DNA of 32,779 nt from the IMG/VR virus record IMGVR_UViG_3300032315_000162, positions 1-32,779 of that record; one strand, written 5' to 3'. The position numbers and the translations under genes were made by a program. The DNA comes from a virus. Positions within the stretch are counted from its first letter, which is position 1. The number at the start of each line of letters is the position of its first letter. The notes below the pieces were generated by a model. It saw only the letters and a list, made by a program, of their open reading frames with translations. It made no database searches and had not been told where the DNA came from. This document shows, piece after piece, positions 14,342 through 19,912 of this stretch.

Positions 14342-15305
14342 TTCTTGCCCCTATCCTCTCCACAAACTGCTGGCTTAGACTGTCGTACCAAAGTCCGTAC
14401 CACTCCTGACAATCCCCGTTCCGCTGCTTCTCGCACATTAGGTAGGTATCCGGCTGAGTCTCGTCTATCTGCTCACCCCTGTTCTTAGCGTTTTCTTTCT
14501 TCTTGTTGCGCCACACCAAAAAGACGTTATCCACCTGATCCGAGATAGAACCCGATCCTTTTAGGTCGTTCTTGTTGGGCTGCGTCTCGTCCGTCTGCTG
14601 CTTTCGGATATGGTGGACTAGGTGAACATGAACGTTATGATCTCTCGCTAGTGCAGTTAGTTCGTCAATAAAAGACTTCTGACCGTTGAAGTCATCCTCG
14701 TTCTTAACGCACTTCATTAGGCTGTCGATGATAATGTGCTTAACGCCTAGCTCTGTGGCGCAGTACCTCGACATAGCAATTACCTTCTCCGGCGTAGTAG
14801 TTCCCTGCTGGTCGTAAAGGTACATTTTGTCGGACAAGAACGACTCCATCCGGTCAACCATCTTCGTGATAAATCCTGCCCTATCATGGGTTAGTGGATC
14901 GTCCAGCGATTCACCGGAAAACTGTCTAAGCATCCGTTGTAGCGTCCTTTCTGGCTTCATTTCGAATGACGCTATGCAGACCGATTGACCCTGCTTGACC
15001 AAGTGCAGCGCAATTTGACCAGTGATTAAGGATTTACCACCACCGTTAGAACCAGCGTAAACAGTAACCTCACCCTCACGATAGGCAAAGGAATCATGTG
15101 TCTTCGTCCAGGGCATTACGACTTTTGCCTGTACCGTTGTCGATAGATAAGACTCTTTGACCGACTCCAGCCAATCCTTAGCCTTCCTTACGCGAATCGT
15201 TACATCGTTAGCGTGAAGATACTTTTCTACGTCAATGGCTTCCGATTTGAGGATTCTGGCTTTCCTAGCCTCGTCTAGTTCTATTGCCCGTGATTCAAGA
15301 CTCAT
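14307..15305 (-). CDS. Replicative DNA helicase (SF4 / DnaB-T7 gp4-like RecA core)
   Basis: 332 residues. After a short N-terminal part comes the RecA-like motor: Walker A AGSNGGGKSLITGQ (K91, S92), Walker B HIIIDSLMKCV (D194), VHVHLVHHIRKQ and DLKGSGSISDQVDNVFLVWR, the H3/H4-like segments seen in T7 gp4 and Twinkle-type helicases. There is no TOPRIM domain and no zinc finger in this chain, so it is a helicase without primase activity. It overlaps the preceding gene by 11 bases. With the stand-alone primase zinc domain (15603-16031) and the initiator (16869-17474) it forms the phage replication set. It would unwind DNA as a hexamer at the fork. Confidence 0.88.
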   Translation of the reverse strand: MSLESRAIELDEARKARILKSEAIDVEKYLHANDVTIRVRKAKDWLESVKESYLSTTVQAKVVMPWTKTHDSFAYREGEVTVYAGSNGGGKSLITGQIALHLVKQGQSVCIASFEMKPERTLQRMLRQFSGESLDDPLTHDRAGFITKMVDRMESFLSDKMYLYDQQGTTTPEKVIAMSRYCATELGVKHIIIDSLMKCVKNEDDFNGQKSFIDELTALARDHNVHVHLVHHIRKQQTDETQPNKNDLKGSGSISDQVDNVFLVWRNKKKENAKNRGEQIDETQPDTYLMCEKQRNGDCQEWYGLWYDSLSQQFVERIGARIDFDNRGSFRA

Positions 15306-15594
15306 AGTTTCGCTCCTTAATCTTTGCCAGTAGCATCGTCGAGAACTCGCTTGGCTTTTTCGTTAGGTTCCAGATCGTCTTGACCTCTGCGGTAGATAAG
15401 TCTTTCCATCCAGCATCAACGACTTTCCAAATAGCATCAACAACTCCCTCTGGCTCAGGCTCTTTCGGAAACTCAATCAGCGGCTCTCCGGCTAATCTTT
15501 CTGCAATGGCTTTCGTTAGAGCATGGTTCGTGTACATCAGCTTTAGAATATTCAGTAGCTCCTCAGCCTCATCTGTCGTTAGTTCAATCGTCAT
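15295..15594 (-). CDS. Hypothetical protein between primase-like and helicase genes
   Basis: 99 residues, acidic and helical, starting MTIELTTDEAEELLNILKLM with a GGGGAG ribosome site directly upstream of the ATG. A second half (DAGWKDLSTAEVKTIWNLTK and FSTMLLAKIKERNYES) looks like a small helical domain. No motif recognised. Its place just before the helicase, overlapping it by 11 bases, would suit a helicase loader or a primase partner, but the sequence itself gives no proof. Confidence 0.62.
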   Translation of the reverse strand: MTIELTTDEAEELLNILKLMYTNHALTKAIAERLAGEPLIEFPKEPEPEGVVDAIWKVVDAGWKDLSTAEVKTIWNLTKKPSEFSTMLLAKIKERNYES

Positions 15595-15602
15595 AATCTC
15601 CC

Positions 15603-16031
15603 CTAGTTAATGTAGCTTACCGCTTCGTTGATTCTGGATAGAGCCGTTTTAAGCCGTTTTCTATCCTCGGCTGATACTTCCCTACCCTCGCTCACGTCAA
15701 ACGCCGCTATCGACGTTACAAGTGCCTCAAATTGGATTATTTTCAGCAGGTCTGTTGCGTAAAACGGTCTGCGTACTGGTTTATTGAAATGTTGTTCCTT
15801 AAGGTAATTGATATTGTTGTCGTTAGGAAATAGGTCTGTCAAGTCCATTCCGACAGCTTCAACGATTTGATGCGCTGAACATCCGGCAAAGCACTTGAGC
15901 AGGATTCGACCGTCATCTGTTTCCGTTATGGCAAGGCTTGGTGATCTGTCAACGTGAGCAGGACAACAAGCTATCCAACGACCTTTAGAGCCTTTGACCT
16001 TTTCGAGTTTGTTTAGCAAGTCTCCAATCAT
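15603..16031 (-). CDS. Stand-alone primase zinc-binding domain protein (CHC2-like)
   Basis: 142 residues from ATG 16031, chosen over an upstream start at 16076 because it follows the previous stop by one base and has a GGAG site. The N-terminal half is a CHC2-like zinc ribbon: RWIACCPAHVDRSPSLAI (C23, H26), LLKCFAGCSAHQIVEA (C47, C51), then LTDLFP, as in DnaG and T7 gp4 zinc domains that read the primer start site. The C-terminal half is helical and has no TOPRIM or polymerase motif. So it may guide the host primase or another protein rather than make primers itself. Neighbours are the initiator, the PAPS-reductase-like gene and the helicase. Confidence 0.82.
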   Translation of the reverse strand: MIGDLLNKLEKVKGSKGRWIACCPAHVDRSPSLAITETDDGRILLKCFAGCSAHQIVEAVGMDLTDLFPNDNNINYLKEQHFNKPVRRPFYATDLLKIIQFEALVTSIAAFDVSEGREVSAEDRKRLKTALSRINEAVSYIN

Positions 16032-16032
16032 C

Positions 16033-16872
16033 TTAGTCTCCACAAAAGCAAGAAATGGCTTCTTCATCCATTCCAAACATATCTATTTGTTCGTTAGCAA
16101 ATTTATATATTTCTGCATAACTTGGACGATCCTTCCTAAACCTCGCTCCATCGCCAAACTTTTTATTGCTTGATTGAGCGTGTTTTTCCATTTCCATCCA
16201 CCAGATAGCTCGTTCAGGCTTTTCTTTTACTAAGCTCAAAATTTGATGCGCTGGCTTTAGGAAACATAAATCACAGTTCCCGTGCATGGTTACGCCATTC
16301 ATGTTTGGCAAACCTAAGTCAAACGATTGATTTGACCAAAAATCAAATATTGTTTTCTTAGTAACTCCAGCAGATACCAACGGTAAGCGGCTTATGTCCA
16401 TCTTTGCAGCCCGTCTAGGCTCATCAGCCCTTATTCCAACCCAATCCGAGTTTTCCTTATGCTCTATCCCGAGAGACTTCATGTATTGGTGAATTACACC
16501 AATTTTTAATTTAGCCGTACAAATTCGAGCAACAGGATTAGGAAGGTATGGACTTCCATTTTGGTCAATCAACTGAAAAAACGGTTCGCCATTCCTAGAA
16601 GCCGTTTCAAAAGTCACGCGCCTAAACCTCTTAGAAGTTTCTGCGTGATACTGATATTCCAGCCAATGAATTTCTACGCCCCACTCTTTACTGCACTGAT
16701 CCACAAATCTCAAGGTCGCTTCTTCCTCCTTCCCAGTATTGGCAAAACATACGATTGCCTCGTCAGGAAGCCCTTTATTGGCTTGTAAAACCCGCCACAA
16801 TAGGTAGGCAGACGTTCTGCCACCTGAGAAACTTATGACCGTAGGCTCGTCAATTAGAAATGGGTTTCTCAT
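16033..16872 (-). CDS. PAPS reductase / PP-loop ATP-pyrophosphatase family protein
   Basis: 279 residues. The PP-loop is at TVISFSGGRTSAYLL (S16-S21). Further family features are IVCFANTGKEEEATLRF, PNPVARICTAKLKIG (C118) and WVGIRADEPRR. Cysteines C200-x2-C203 (HGNCDLCFLKP) and C275-x-C277 at the very end (SCFCGD) together with C118 may hold an Fe-S cluster, as in DndC-like members. In phages these proteins are either sulfate-assimilation relatives (CysH-like) or nucleic-acid-modifying enzymes. The position between the initiator and the primase-like gene (ATGA coupling at the start) favours a DNA- or nucleotide-linked role, but this is inference; no other Dnd or Ssp protein is visible. Confidence 0.82.
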   Translation of the reverse strand: MRNPFLIDEPTVISFSGGRTSAYLLWRVLQANKGLPDEAIVCFANTGKEEEATLRFVDQCSKEWGVEIHWLEYQYHAETSKRFRRVTFETASRNGEPFFQLIDQNGSPYLPNPVARICTAKLKIGVIHQYMKSLGIEHKENSDWVGIRADEPRRAAKMDISRLPLVSAGVTKKTIFDFWSNQSFDLGLPNMNGVTMHGNCDLCFLKPAHQILSLVKEKPERAIWWMEMEKHAQSSNKKFGDGARFRKDRPSYAEIYKFANEQIDMFGMDEEAISCFCGD

Positions 16873-17474
16873 AGAACTCGTCTCCCAATAGAATTTTGTT
16901 GAGTCTGGACTTTAGGTTCGTAAACATCTATCCAATCGCTAACGATGCTCTTTTGCAATACCGCTGACGTATCGATACCCTTATTCTTCATTTTTTCCAA
17001 TTTAGAAATCATTAAATTAACGGCTCGATCTGTCATCGGCTTCTTTAACTTTTTCCGCATTTCAACAAAGTCGTTCCAATCAGTTTTATTTAACCAATCA
17101 GGAAGATCTAACGAAACAGACTTCTTCTCTGTCTCTTTCTCTGTCTCTCTCTCTGGGATAGCAAGTTGCAAGCAAGGTGCTAGCATAGTGCTAGCATCAA
17201 CAAAAAAGCCATTATCTATCAATGGCTTAAGTCCTAACTCTATATCCTTGCTAGCAATACGCAAGCGAAATGCTAGTTCTTCGCTAGCAGCATTAAAACT
17301 ACCGTCTTTTGACTCACTTGCTAGCAACCAAAGTAAAGGTGCTATCGCCTTGCTAGCAATCGGTAGGTTCATGTATGCCCTATCGTTAAGCAAGTCTCGA
17401 TGCAGCTTGATCCAAGGTGGACACCGATCCCGATAGTGCTGGAACTTTTCCCAGTTTTTAGGCTTGAGGAGCAT
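16869..17474 (-). CDS. Replication initiator / helicase-loader-like protein (lambda O-like role)
   Basis: 201 residues from ATG 17474, which has GGAGG seven bases upstream; a longer frame to 17528 lacks such a site and overlaps the previous gene more. The N-terminal domain (CPPWIKLHRDLLNDRAYMNL onward through LAFRLRIASKDIELGLKPLI) is the winged-helix layout seen in phage and plasmid replication proteins. A Glu/Lys-rich linker (PERETEKETEKK) leads to a C-terminal helical domain (NDFVEMRKKLKKPMTDRAVN ... SDWIDVYEPK) like those of helicase-loading DnaT/DnaD-type proteins. An iteron array lies inside the coding sequence (17157-17359), as lambda ori lies inside gene O. Interaction with the helicase is inferred. 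Confidence 0.75.
   Translation of the reverse strand: MLLKPKNWEKFQHYRDRCPPWIKLHRDLLNDRAYMNLPIASKAIAPLLWLLASESKDGSFNAASEELAFRLRIASKDIELGLKPLIDNGFFVDASTMLAPCLQLAIPERETEKETEKKSVSLDLPDWLNKTDWNDFVEMRKKLKKPMTDRAVNLMISKLEKMKNKGIDTSAVLQKSIVSDWIDVYEPKVQTQQNSIGRRVL
17157..17359. other. Candidate replication origin: GCTAGC iterons inside the initiator gene
   Basis: The palindrome TTGCTAGCAA occurs exactly at 17248-17257, 17318-17327 and 17350-17359. GCTAGC cores also occur at 17179, 17190 and 17283, with one-mismatch forms at 17157, 17168, 17261, 17272 and 17341. Within two clusters the cores are spaced exactly 11 bases (17157/17168/17179/17190 and 17250/17261/17272/17283). Eleven is not a multiple of three, and the core is read in at least two phases (Ala-Ser and x-Leu-Ala), so amino-acid repetition does not explain it. 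A polypyrimidine tract (17121-17154) borders the array. The arrangement recalls lambda ori, where O-protein iterons lie within O. Confidence 0.72.
17206..17228. repeat. Inverted repeat between the two iteron clusters
   Basis: AAGCCATT (17206-17213) and AATGGCTT (17221-17228) are perfect reverse complements around the 7-base loop ATCTATC. The dyad stands in the AT-rich gap (about 17197-17247) separating the two 11-base-spaced iteron clusters. It may extrude, mark the melting region or act as a primer start site; it could also be a chance dyad inside coding DNA. Confidence 0.55.
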
Positions 17475-17676
17475 ATTTTTCCTCCATACCGCCAGCCCAT
17501 AAATTTTCCATTTCTTCATGGAAATCATTGACCACCATTTTTATTTCTTTAGCTTGATCTGGAGTCAAAACTATTGACACTTCCTGCCCATGAATTGATG
17601 AGTTTTGCTTTAGAACAAGGCAACCTACGTCACTAATGTATGCCTCTAAATCATCTGTTGCTCTAAATTTCAACAT
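17458..17676 (-). CDS. First gene of the leftward operon, 72-residue hypothetical protein
   Basis: I take the ATG at 17676 as start; an in-frame TTG at 17688 sits too close to the terminator-like leader. The protein begins MLKFRATDDLEAYISDVGCL, has VSIVLTPDQAKEIKMVVNDF and ends acidic. It looks like a small alpha/beta protein with no known family. The last 17 bases overlap the start of the initiator gene, and its 3' end carries the initiator's GGAGG site, so initiator translation is probably coupled to it. Expression would depend on read-through of the structured leader that ends about 14 bases before the ATG. Confidence 0.68.
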   Translation of the reverse strand: MLKFRATDDLEAYISDVGCLVLKQNSSIHGQEVSIVLTPDQAKEIKMVVNDFHEEMENLWAGGMEEKYAPQA

Positions 17677-17689
17677 TGCTTTTTCCAAT

Positions 17690-17770
17690 AAAAAAAGCCC
17701 TAGGAGAGACTCTCACCAATAAAGGTGTTGGCGGACTGGTGGGTAACCAGCAGAGTCCCTTCTAGGGCTT
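17690..17770 (-). ncRNA. Structured leader RNA: three-way junction ending in a terminator-like U run
   Basis: In minus-strand RNA, AAGCCCTAG (17770-17762) pairs with CTAGGGCTT (17703-17695), and AGGGACTCT (17760-17753 plus 17752) pairs with AGAGTCTCT (17713-17705, one G-U). Only an A/C mismatch separates them, giving an 18-bp closing stem. Inside are CTGGT-TACCC-ACCAG (17750-17736) and CACC-TTTATT-GGTG (17727-17714), joined by TCCGCCAA. The stem is followed by seven U's (17696-17690). It lies between a promoter (17799-17827) and the first gene of the replication operon, so it can act as an attenuator, a riboswitch-like sensor or a target for antitermination. A 5-bp hairpin (CACGC/GCGTG, 17778-17793) sits at the RNA 5' end. 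I cannot match it to a known RNA family. Confidence 0.75.
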
Positions 17771-17798
17771 ACCCAAACACGCCGCCAAGCGTGACTAA

Positions 17799-17827
17799 AC
17801 TATACCTTAACGTTTCGTAATTGACAA
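17799..17827 (-). promoter_or_regulatory. Sigma-70 promoter for the leftward replication operon
   Basis: On the minus strand a -35 box TTGTCA (17827-17822), a 17-base spacer and a -10 box TATAGT (17804-17799) make a near-consensus promoter. Transcription would begin near 17792, run through a small hairpin and then through the structured leader at 17690-17770 before the first gene. The promoter overlaps the 3' end of the upstream 58-residue gene. Spacing and both hexamers are good; no activator is needed on sequence grounds. Confidence 0.75.
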
Positions 17828-17976
17828 ATCTTGCAAAGCTCAAAGTTGCCGAACTGAATCGCTGATCTGGATCGTTTACATCCAGCGCAGTACCGTAGAC
17901 CAAAGTTATAGGTCTTAGTCGTTCCAGTTTTGTCGCTTGACGTTACTACTAAGGATTTTGAAGGTTCTTCTTTCAA
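17800..17976 (-). CDS. 58-residue zinc-ribbon protein upstream of the leader
   Basis: Frame from TTG 17976 (AGAGGG seven bases upstream) to TAG 17800-17802. The C-terminal half is a clear four-cysteine ribbon: YCAGC (C30, C33) and LCKIC (C48, C51) in GLRYCAGCKRSRSAIQFG and NFELCKICQLRN. The N-terminal half is Ser/Thr/Lys-rich. Such small ribbons are common in phage early regions and may bind DNA, RNA polymerase or host regulators. The start is uncertain because the frame remains open further upstream without an ATG. It overlaps the 52-residue frame at 17915-18073. Confidence 0.62.
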   Translation of the reverse strand: MKEEPSKSLVVTSSDKTGTTKTYNFGLRYCAGCKRSRSAIQFGNFELCKICQLRNVKV

Positions 17977-18073
17977 TGGTCTGCCCTCTAGGTGTTGTTT
18001 TTCTAACTTCCGGCTGCTTATCCGGCTTAGTCTTAGTTTCTTGCAATTGTTTTAAGTATTTTTCGTATTTCAT
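17915..18073 (-). CDS. Basic 52-residue protein, possible
   Basis: ATG at 18073, TAA at 17915-17917. The product (starting MKYEKYLKQLQETKTKPDKQ, later TTPRGQTIERRTFKI) is very basic, as expected of a nucleic-acid-binding early protein. It overlaps the 58-residue zinc-ribbon frame by 62 bases in another frame, so one of the two may be non-coding or this ORF may serve mainly to translate into the ribbon gene. The ribosome site is weak (CTGAGATA). Together these two frames account for most of the otherwise empty stretch 17.80-18.07 kb. Confidence 0.45.
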   Translation of the reverse strand: MKYEKYLKQLQETKTKPDKQPEVRKTTPRGQTIERRTFKILSSNVKRQNWND

Positions 18074-18085
18074 TATCTCAGAATG

Positions 18086-18144
18086 TTGACGTTTGGTAAT
18101 AGAATGTTTCTATAGGTTTACATTTACTAATAGAAATATATTTG
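18086..18144 (+). promoter_or_regulatory. Divergent early control region: candidate promoter with operator-like repeats
   Basis: On the plus strand TTGACG (18086-18091) is followed by TATAGG (18111-18116, spacing 19) or TCTATA (18109-18114, spacing 17), an imperfect sigma-70 promoter for the plus operon starting at 18205. TAATAGAA occurs twice (18097-18104 and 18128-18135), and TTTCTATA lies between them in the opposite sense. The segment 18123-18144 matches the minus strand of 13834-13813 at 19 of 22 bases. These look like operators for a phage repressor or Cro-like protein; the HTH protein at 19913 is the obvious candidate. The remainder to 18204 is AT-rich, with an AGGGG ribosome site before the first gene. 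Confidence 0.55.
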
Positions 18145-18204
18145 CACTAACCTGTTAATCTGTGGCACTATTTCGAAGCGGTAACTCACTAGGGGATAAA
18201 TATT

Positions 18205-18525
18205 ATGAATGACCAAGAGTTTGAACAATACCTGATCTCTGAACTGCTTGACGGACATCCTAACGATGTTTTGTGTCACATGGACGCTGCAACCGTTGAG
18301 GAAGAATTTAGCGAACTTCTGTTTGTCTGGTCAAGACACCAAAAAGACGCAGACGCACTTAAAGACGGTATGCAGCGGTTTCTAGTCGGAATGATCGACC
18401 GTATCGTTAAGGAGCAGCGACTACCCCCTTACCAGCCAACTGACGAAGACGATTACATCGAACATCAAGATAGGCTGTATCAGGAACGTAAAGACCGTGA
18501 AGCAGAAGAAAGGAGCAGAGCATGA
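18205..18525 (+). CDS. First gene of the plus-strand operon, 106-residue acidic protein
   Basis: Starts MNDQEFEQYLISELLDGHPN with an AGGGG site nine bases upstream. Very acidic and helical, with a C-terminal segment rich in Glu, Arg and Asp (YQERKDREAEERSRA). I recognise no family. As the first early gene of a recombination operon it might be a host-takeover or regulatory protein. Its stop overlaps the ATG of the next small gene (ATGA). Confidence 0.7.
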   Translation: MNDQEFEQYLISELLDGHPNDVLCHMDAATVEEEFSELLFVWSRHQKDADALKDGMQRFLVGMIDRIVKEQRLPPYQPTDEDDYIEHQDRLYQERKDREAEERSRA

Positions 18526-18629
18526 AACTATTCAATCCAGACGATAAGGTAGCGGACTTCATTGACCGTCATGCTTTTTGGGTAATCGTGGCAATATTGA
18601 TCCTTTCTATGCTACTGGATAACGTATGA
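18522..18629 (+). CDS. 35-residue single-span membrane microprotein
   Basis: ATG at 18522 overlaps the preceding stop, and its TGA (18627-18629) overlaps the next ATG. The product starts MKLFNPDDKVADFIDRHAFW and then has a hydrophobic helix, VIVAILILSMLL, before a short polar end. So it is a one-pass inner-membrane peptide. Coupling on both sides supports translation. Function unknown; early membrane peptides of phages can affect superinfection or host physiology. Confidence 0.62.
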   Translation: MKLFNPDDKVADFIDRHAFWVIVAILILSMLLDNV

Positions 18630-18796
18630 CATCAATCCTAGACCCATCATTCAAATATGTACCATCTGGCAAAACTAATATTCGTCGGACTTTTGAACGT
18701 ATTAGAAAGGAACAAAAGGAGGCTGCAAAAATACAAGCTACTAAGGAAGCACAACCTAACAATATTATTTTCAATAAAAAATTCGCTAAAGGATAA
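18626..18796 (+). CDS. Basic 56-residue protein
   Basis: ATG at 18626 overlaps the stop of the membrane peptide (ATGA); TAA ends three bases before the Erf gene start. The product starts MTSILDPSFKYVPSGKTNIR, followed by an Arg/Lys/Glu helix and a basic tail ending KKFAKG. An AACAAAAGGAGG sequence within the gene is internal and not its own site. No family recognised; being strongly basic and next to the annealing protein it may bind DNA. Confidence 0.6.
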   Translation: MTSILDPSFKYVPSGKTNIRRTFERIRKEQKEAAKIQATKEAQPNNIIFNKKFAKG

Positions 18797-18799
18797 ATA

Positions 18800-19459
18800 A
18801 TGGATAACTACCGTCAACAGCAGGAACAAGAAGAACAGCAGCAATGGCTTGTATACGCACGACTTCAGCAAGCCAGAGTCAAGCTCCAGAACATAGAACT
18901 CAAGAAGTCAGGGCATAACAAGTTTGCAGGTTATCGCTATTTTGAACTGACCGACTTCCTGCCTACCGTTAACTCAATATTCGCTGAACTTGGACTCTGC
19001 CATACGCTAGAGTTCACCAGCGAACTAGCGACAATGCGCGTCATTGATACGGTTAACGGTGGATGCGCTAAGTTCACCTGTCCTATGGCTTCGGCTCAGT
19101 TAAAAGGCTGTCACGATGTCCAGAATCTAGGCGCATCTATTACCTACATTACTCGGTATCTGCTCGTTATGGCTCTAGCTATCTGTGAGCATGACGCACT
19201 AGATGCGACTACAGGATCAGAAGAACCTAAGTCATTAAAGCCTATTACTAAGTCCGTATTCGATACGTTAGACGAACAATCACAGGAAGAAATCAAAAGC
19301 TACGCAGCCGATGTAATTATGCTGATTCACAAGGATCAGGTATCCGAGGCTGTGGAGTACATCAATTCGCTGGAGCTAGATGCAGATTGGAAGACTGCAC
19401 TCTGGTCACAGTTGGATAGCAAGCAACGTAGTGCAATCAAGAAATTTACTAAAGGATAA
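18800..19459 (+). CDS. erf: ERF-family single-strand annealing protein
   Basis: 219 residues. The family core is visible: KSGHNKFAGYRYFELTDFLP, TVNSIFAELGL, then CPMASAQLKGCHDVQNLGAS and ITYITRYLLVMALAICEHDA, the ERF signature of a YRYF motif followed by a Gly-hinged helix. Phage P22 Erf-type proteins anneal complementary single strands and promote circularisation and recombination of incoming DNA. Here it follows a Gln-rich N-terminus and has a charged C-terminal domain. The next gene encodes an SSB-like protein two bases downstream, the usual partner of an annealing protein. No exonuclease of the lambda Red type is adjacent. Confidence 0.9.
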   Translation: MDNYRQQQEQEEQQQWLVYARLQQARVKLQNIELKKSGHNKFAGYRYFELTDFLPTVNSIFAELGLCHTLEFTSELATMRVIDTVNGGCAKFTCPMASAQLKGCHDVQNLGASITYITRYLLVMALAICEHDALDATTGSEEPKSLKPITKSVFDTLDEQSQEEIKSYAADVIMLIHKDQVSEAVEYINSLELDADWKTALWSQLDSKQRSAIKKFTKG

Positions 19460-19461
19460 AC

Positions 19462-19701
19462 ATGGAATACGACAACACTAATCGCGGCATGTTAGGACGC
19501 AACACTAACAAGCAGTCTGACAAGCATCCAGACTATAGCGGCACGATCAATATTGACGGTCGTGATTACTGGCTCTCTGGATGGCTCAAGGAAGGCAAGA
19601 ACGGTAAGTTTTTCTCTCTAGCGGTTAAAGAGAAAGAGATAAAAAAAGCACCAGCCAAGAATGATTTTAAGGATGACGATCTAAGCGACGCACCATTTTG
19701 A
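19462..19701 (+). CDS. Small SSB-like protein with acidic DDDxxDAPF tail
   Basis: 79 residues. A compact beta-rich middle (PDYSGTINIDGRDYWLSGWL then KEGKNGKFFSLAVKEKE) resembles half of an OB-like sheet, and the C-terminus ends DDDLSDAPF, very like the acidic tip by which bacterial and phage SSBs recruit partner proteins. It directly follows the ERF gene. No full SSB is present in the genome, so this may be the single-strand-binding partner. Family name cannot be fixed by eye. Confidence 0.68.
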   Translation: MEYDNTNRGMLGRNTNKQSDKHPDYSGTINIDGRDYWLSGWLKEGKNGKFFSLAVKEKEIKKAPAKNDFKDDDLSDAPF

Positions 19702-19769
19702 TGATTAGCTACGAGGGAAAGTTGCATTGGCTTTTCGACCACAAGTCGTCAAGGATAGAACCAATGTAA
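19701..19769 (+). CDS. Possible 22-residue leader peptide
   Basis: ATG at 19701 overlaps the SSB-like stop (TGATG) and runs 22 codons to TAA 19767-19769, which overlaps another ATG (TAATG). It encodes MISYEGKLHWLFDHKSSR and a few more residues. It may only keep ribosomes moving toward the HTH gene. The 140 bases beyond it hold no good gene; a longer in-frame extension of the HTH gene to 19769 or 19727 is possible but less likely. Confidence 0.3.
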   Translation: MISYEGKLHWLFDHKSSRIEPM

Positions 19770-19876
19770 TGAGTACCTCACCCAACAGCCTAGCGATAGG
19801 TGGCGCATATAACCTACGCAGCATACGCACAGGCTCCTATCAGGTACGAGTCTCCCTCTGTGTGAGTATGCCGACT

Positions 19877-19893
19877 GACCGCCGTAAGCGGTC
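19877..19893 (+). promoter_or_regulatory. Hairpin before the HTH gene
   Basis: GACCGC-CGTAA-GCGGTC is a perfect 6-bp dyad with a 5-base loop, 19 bases before the HTH gene start and just upstream of its AGGAG site. It could limit ribosome access or serve as the operator of the HTH protein for autoregulation. No U run follows, so it is not a terminator. Confidence 0.5.
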
Positions 19894-19912
19894 TATTAAC
19901 TCAGGAGAAAAA

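Noticed and set aside
17475-17528. Longer start for the replication initiator
   Set aside because: The start at 17474 has GGAGG at good distance and removes a long overlap with the preceding gene.
19727-19912. N-terminal extension of the HTH gene from TTG 19727 or ATG 19769
   Set aside because: The extension has no protein-like character, while ATG 19913 has an AGGAG site and the normal size of a Cro-like protein.
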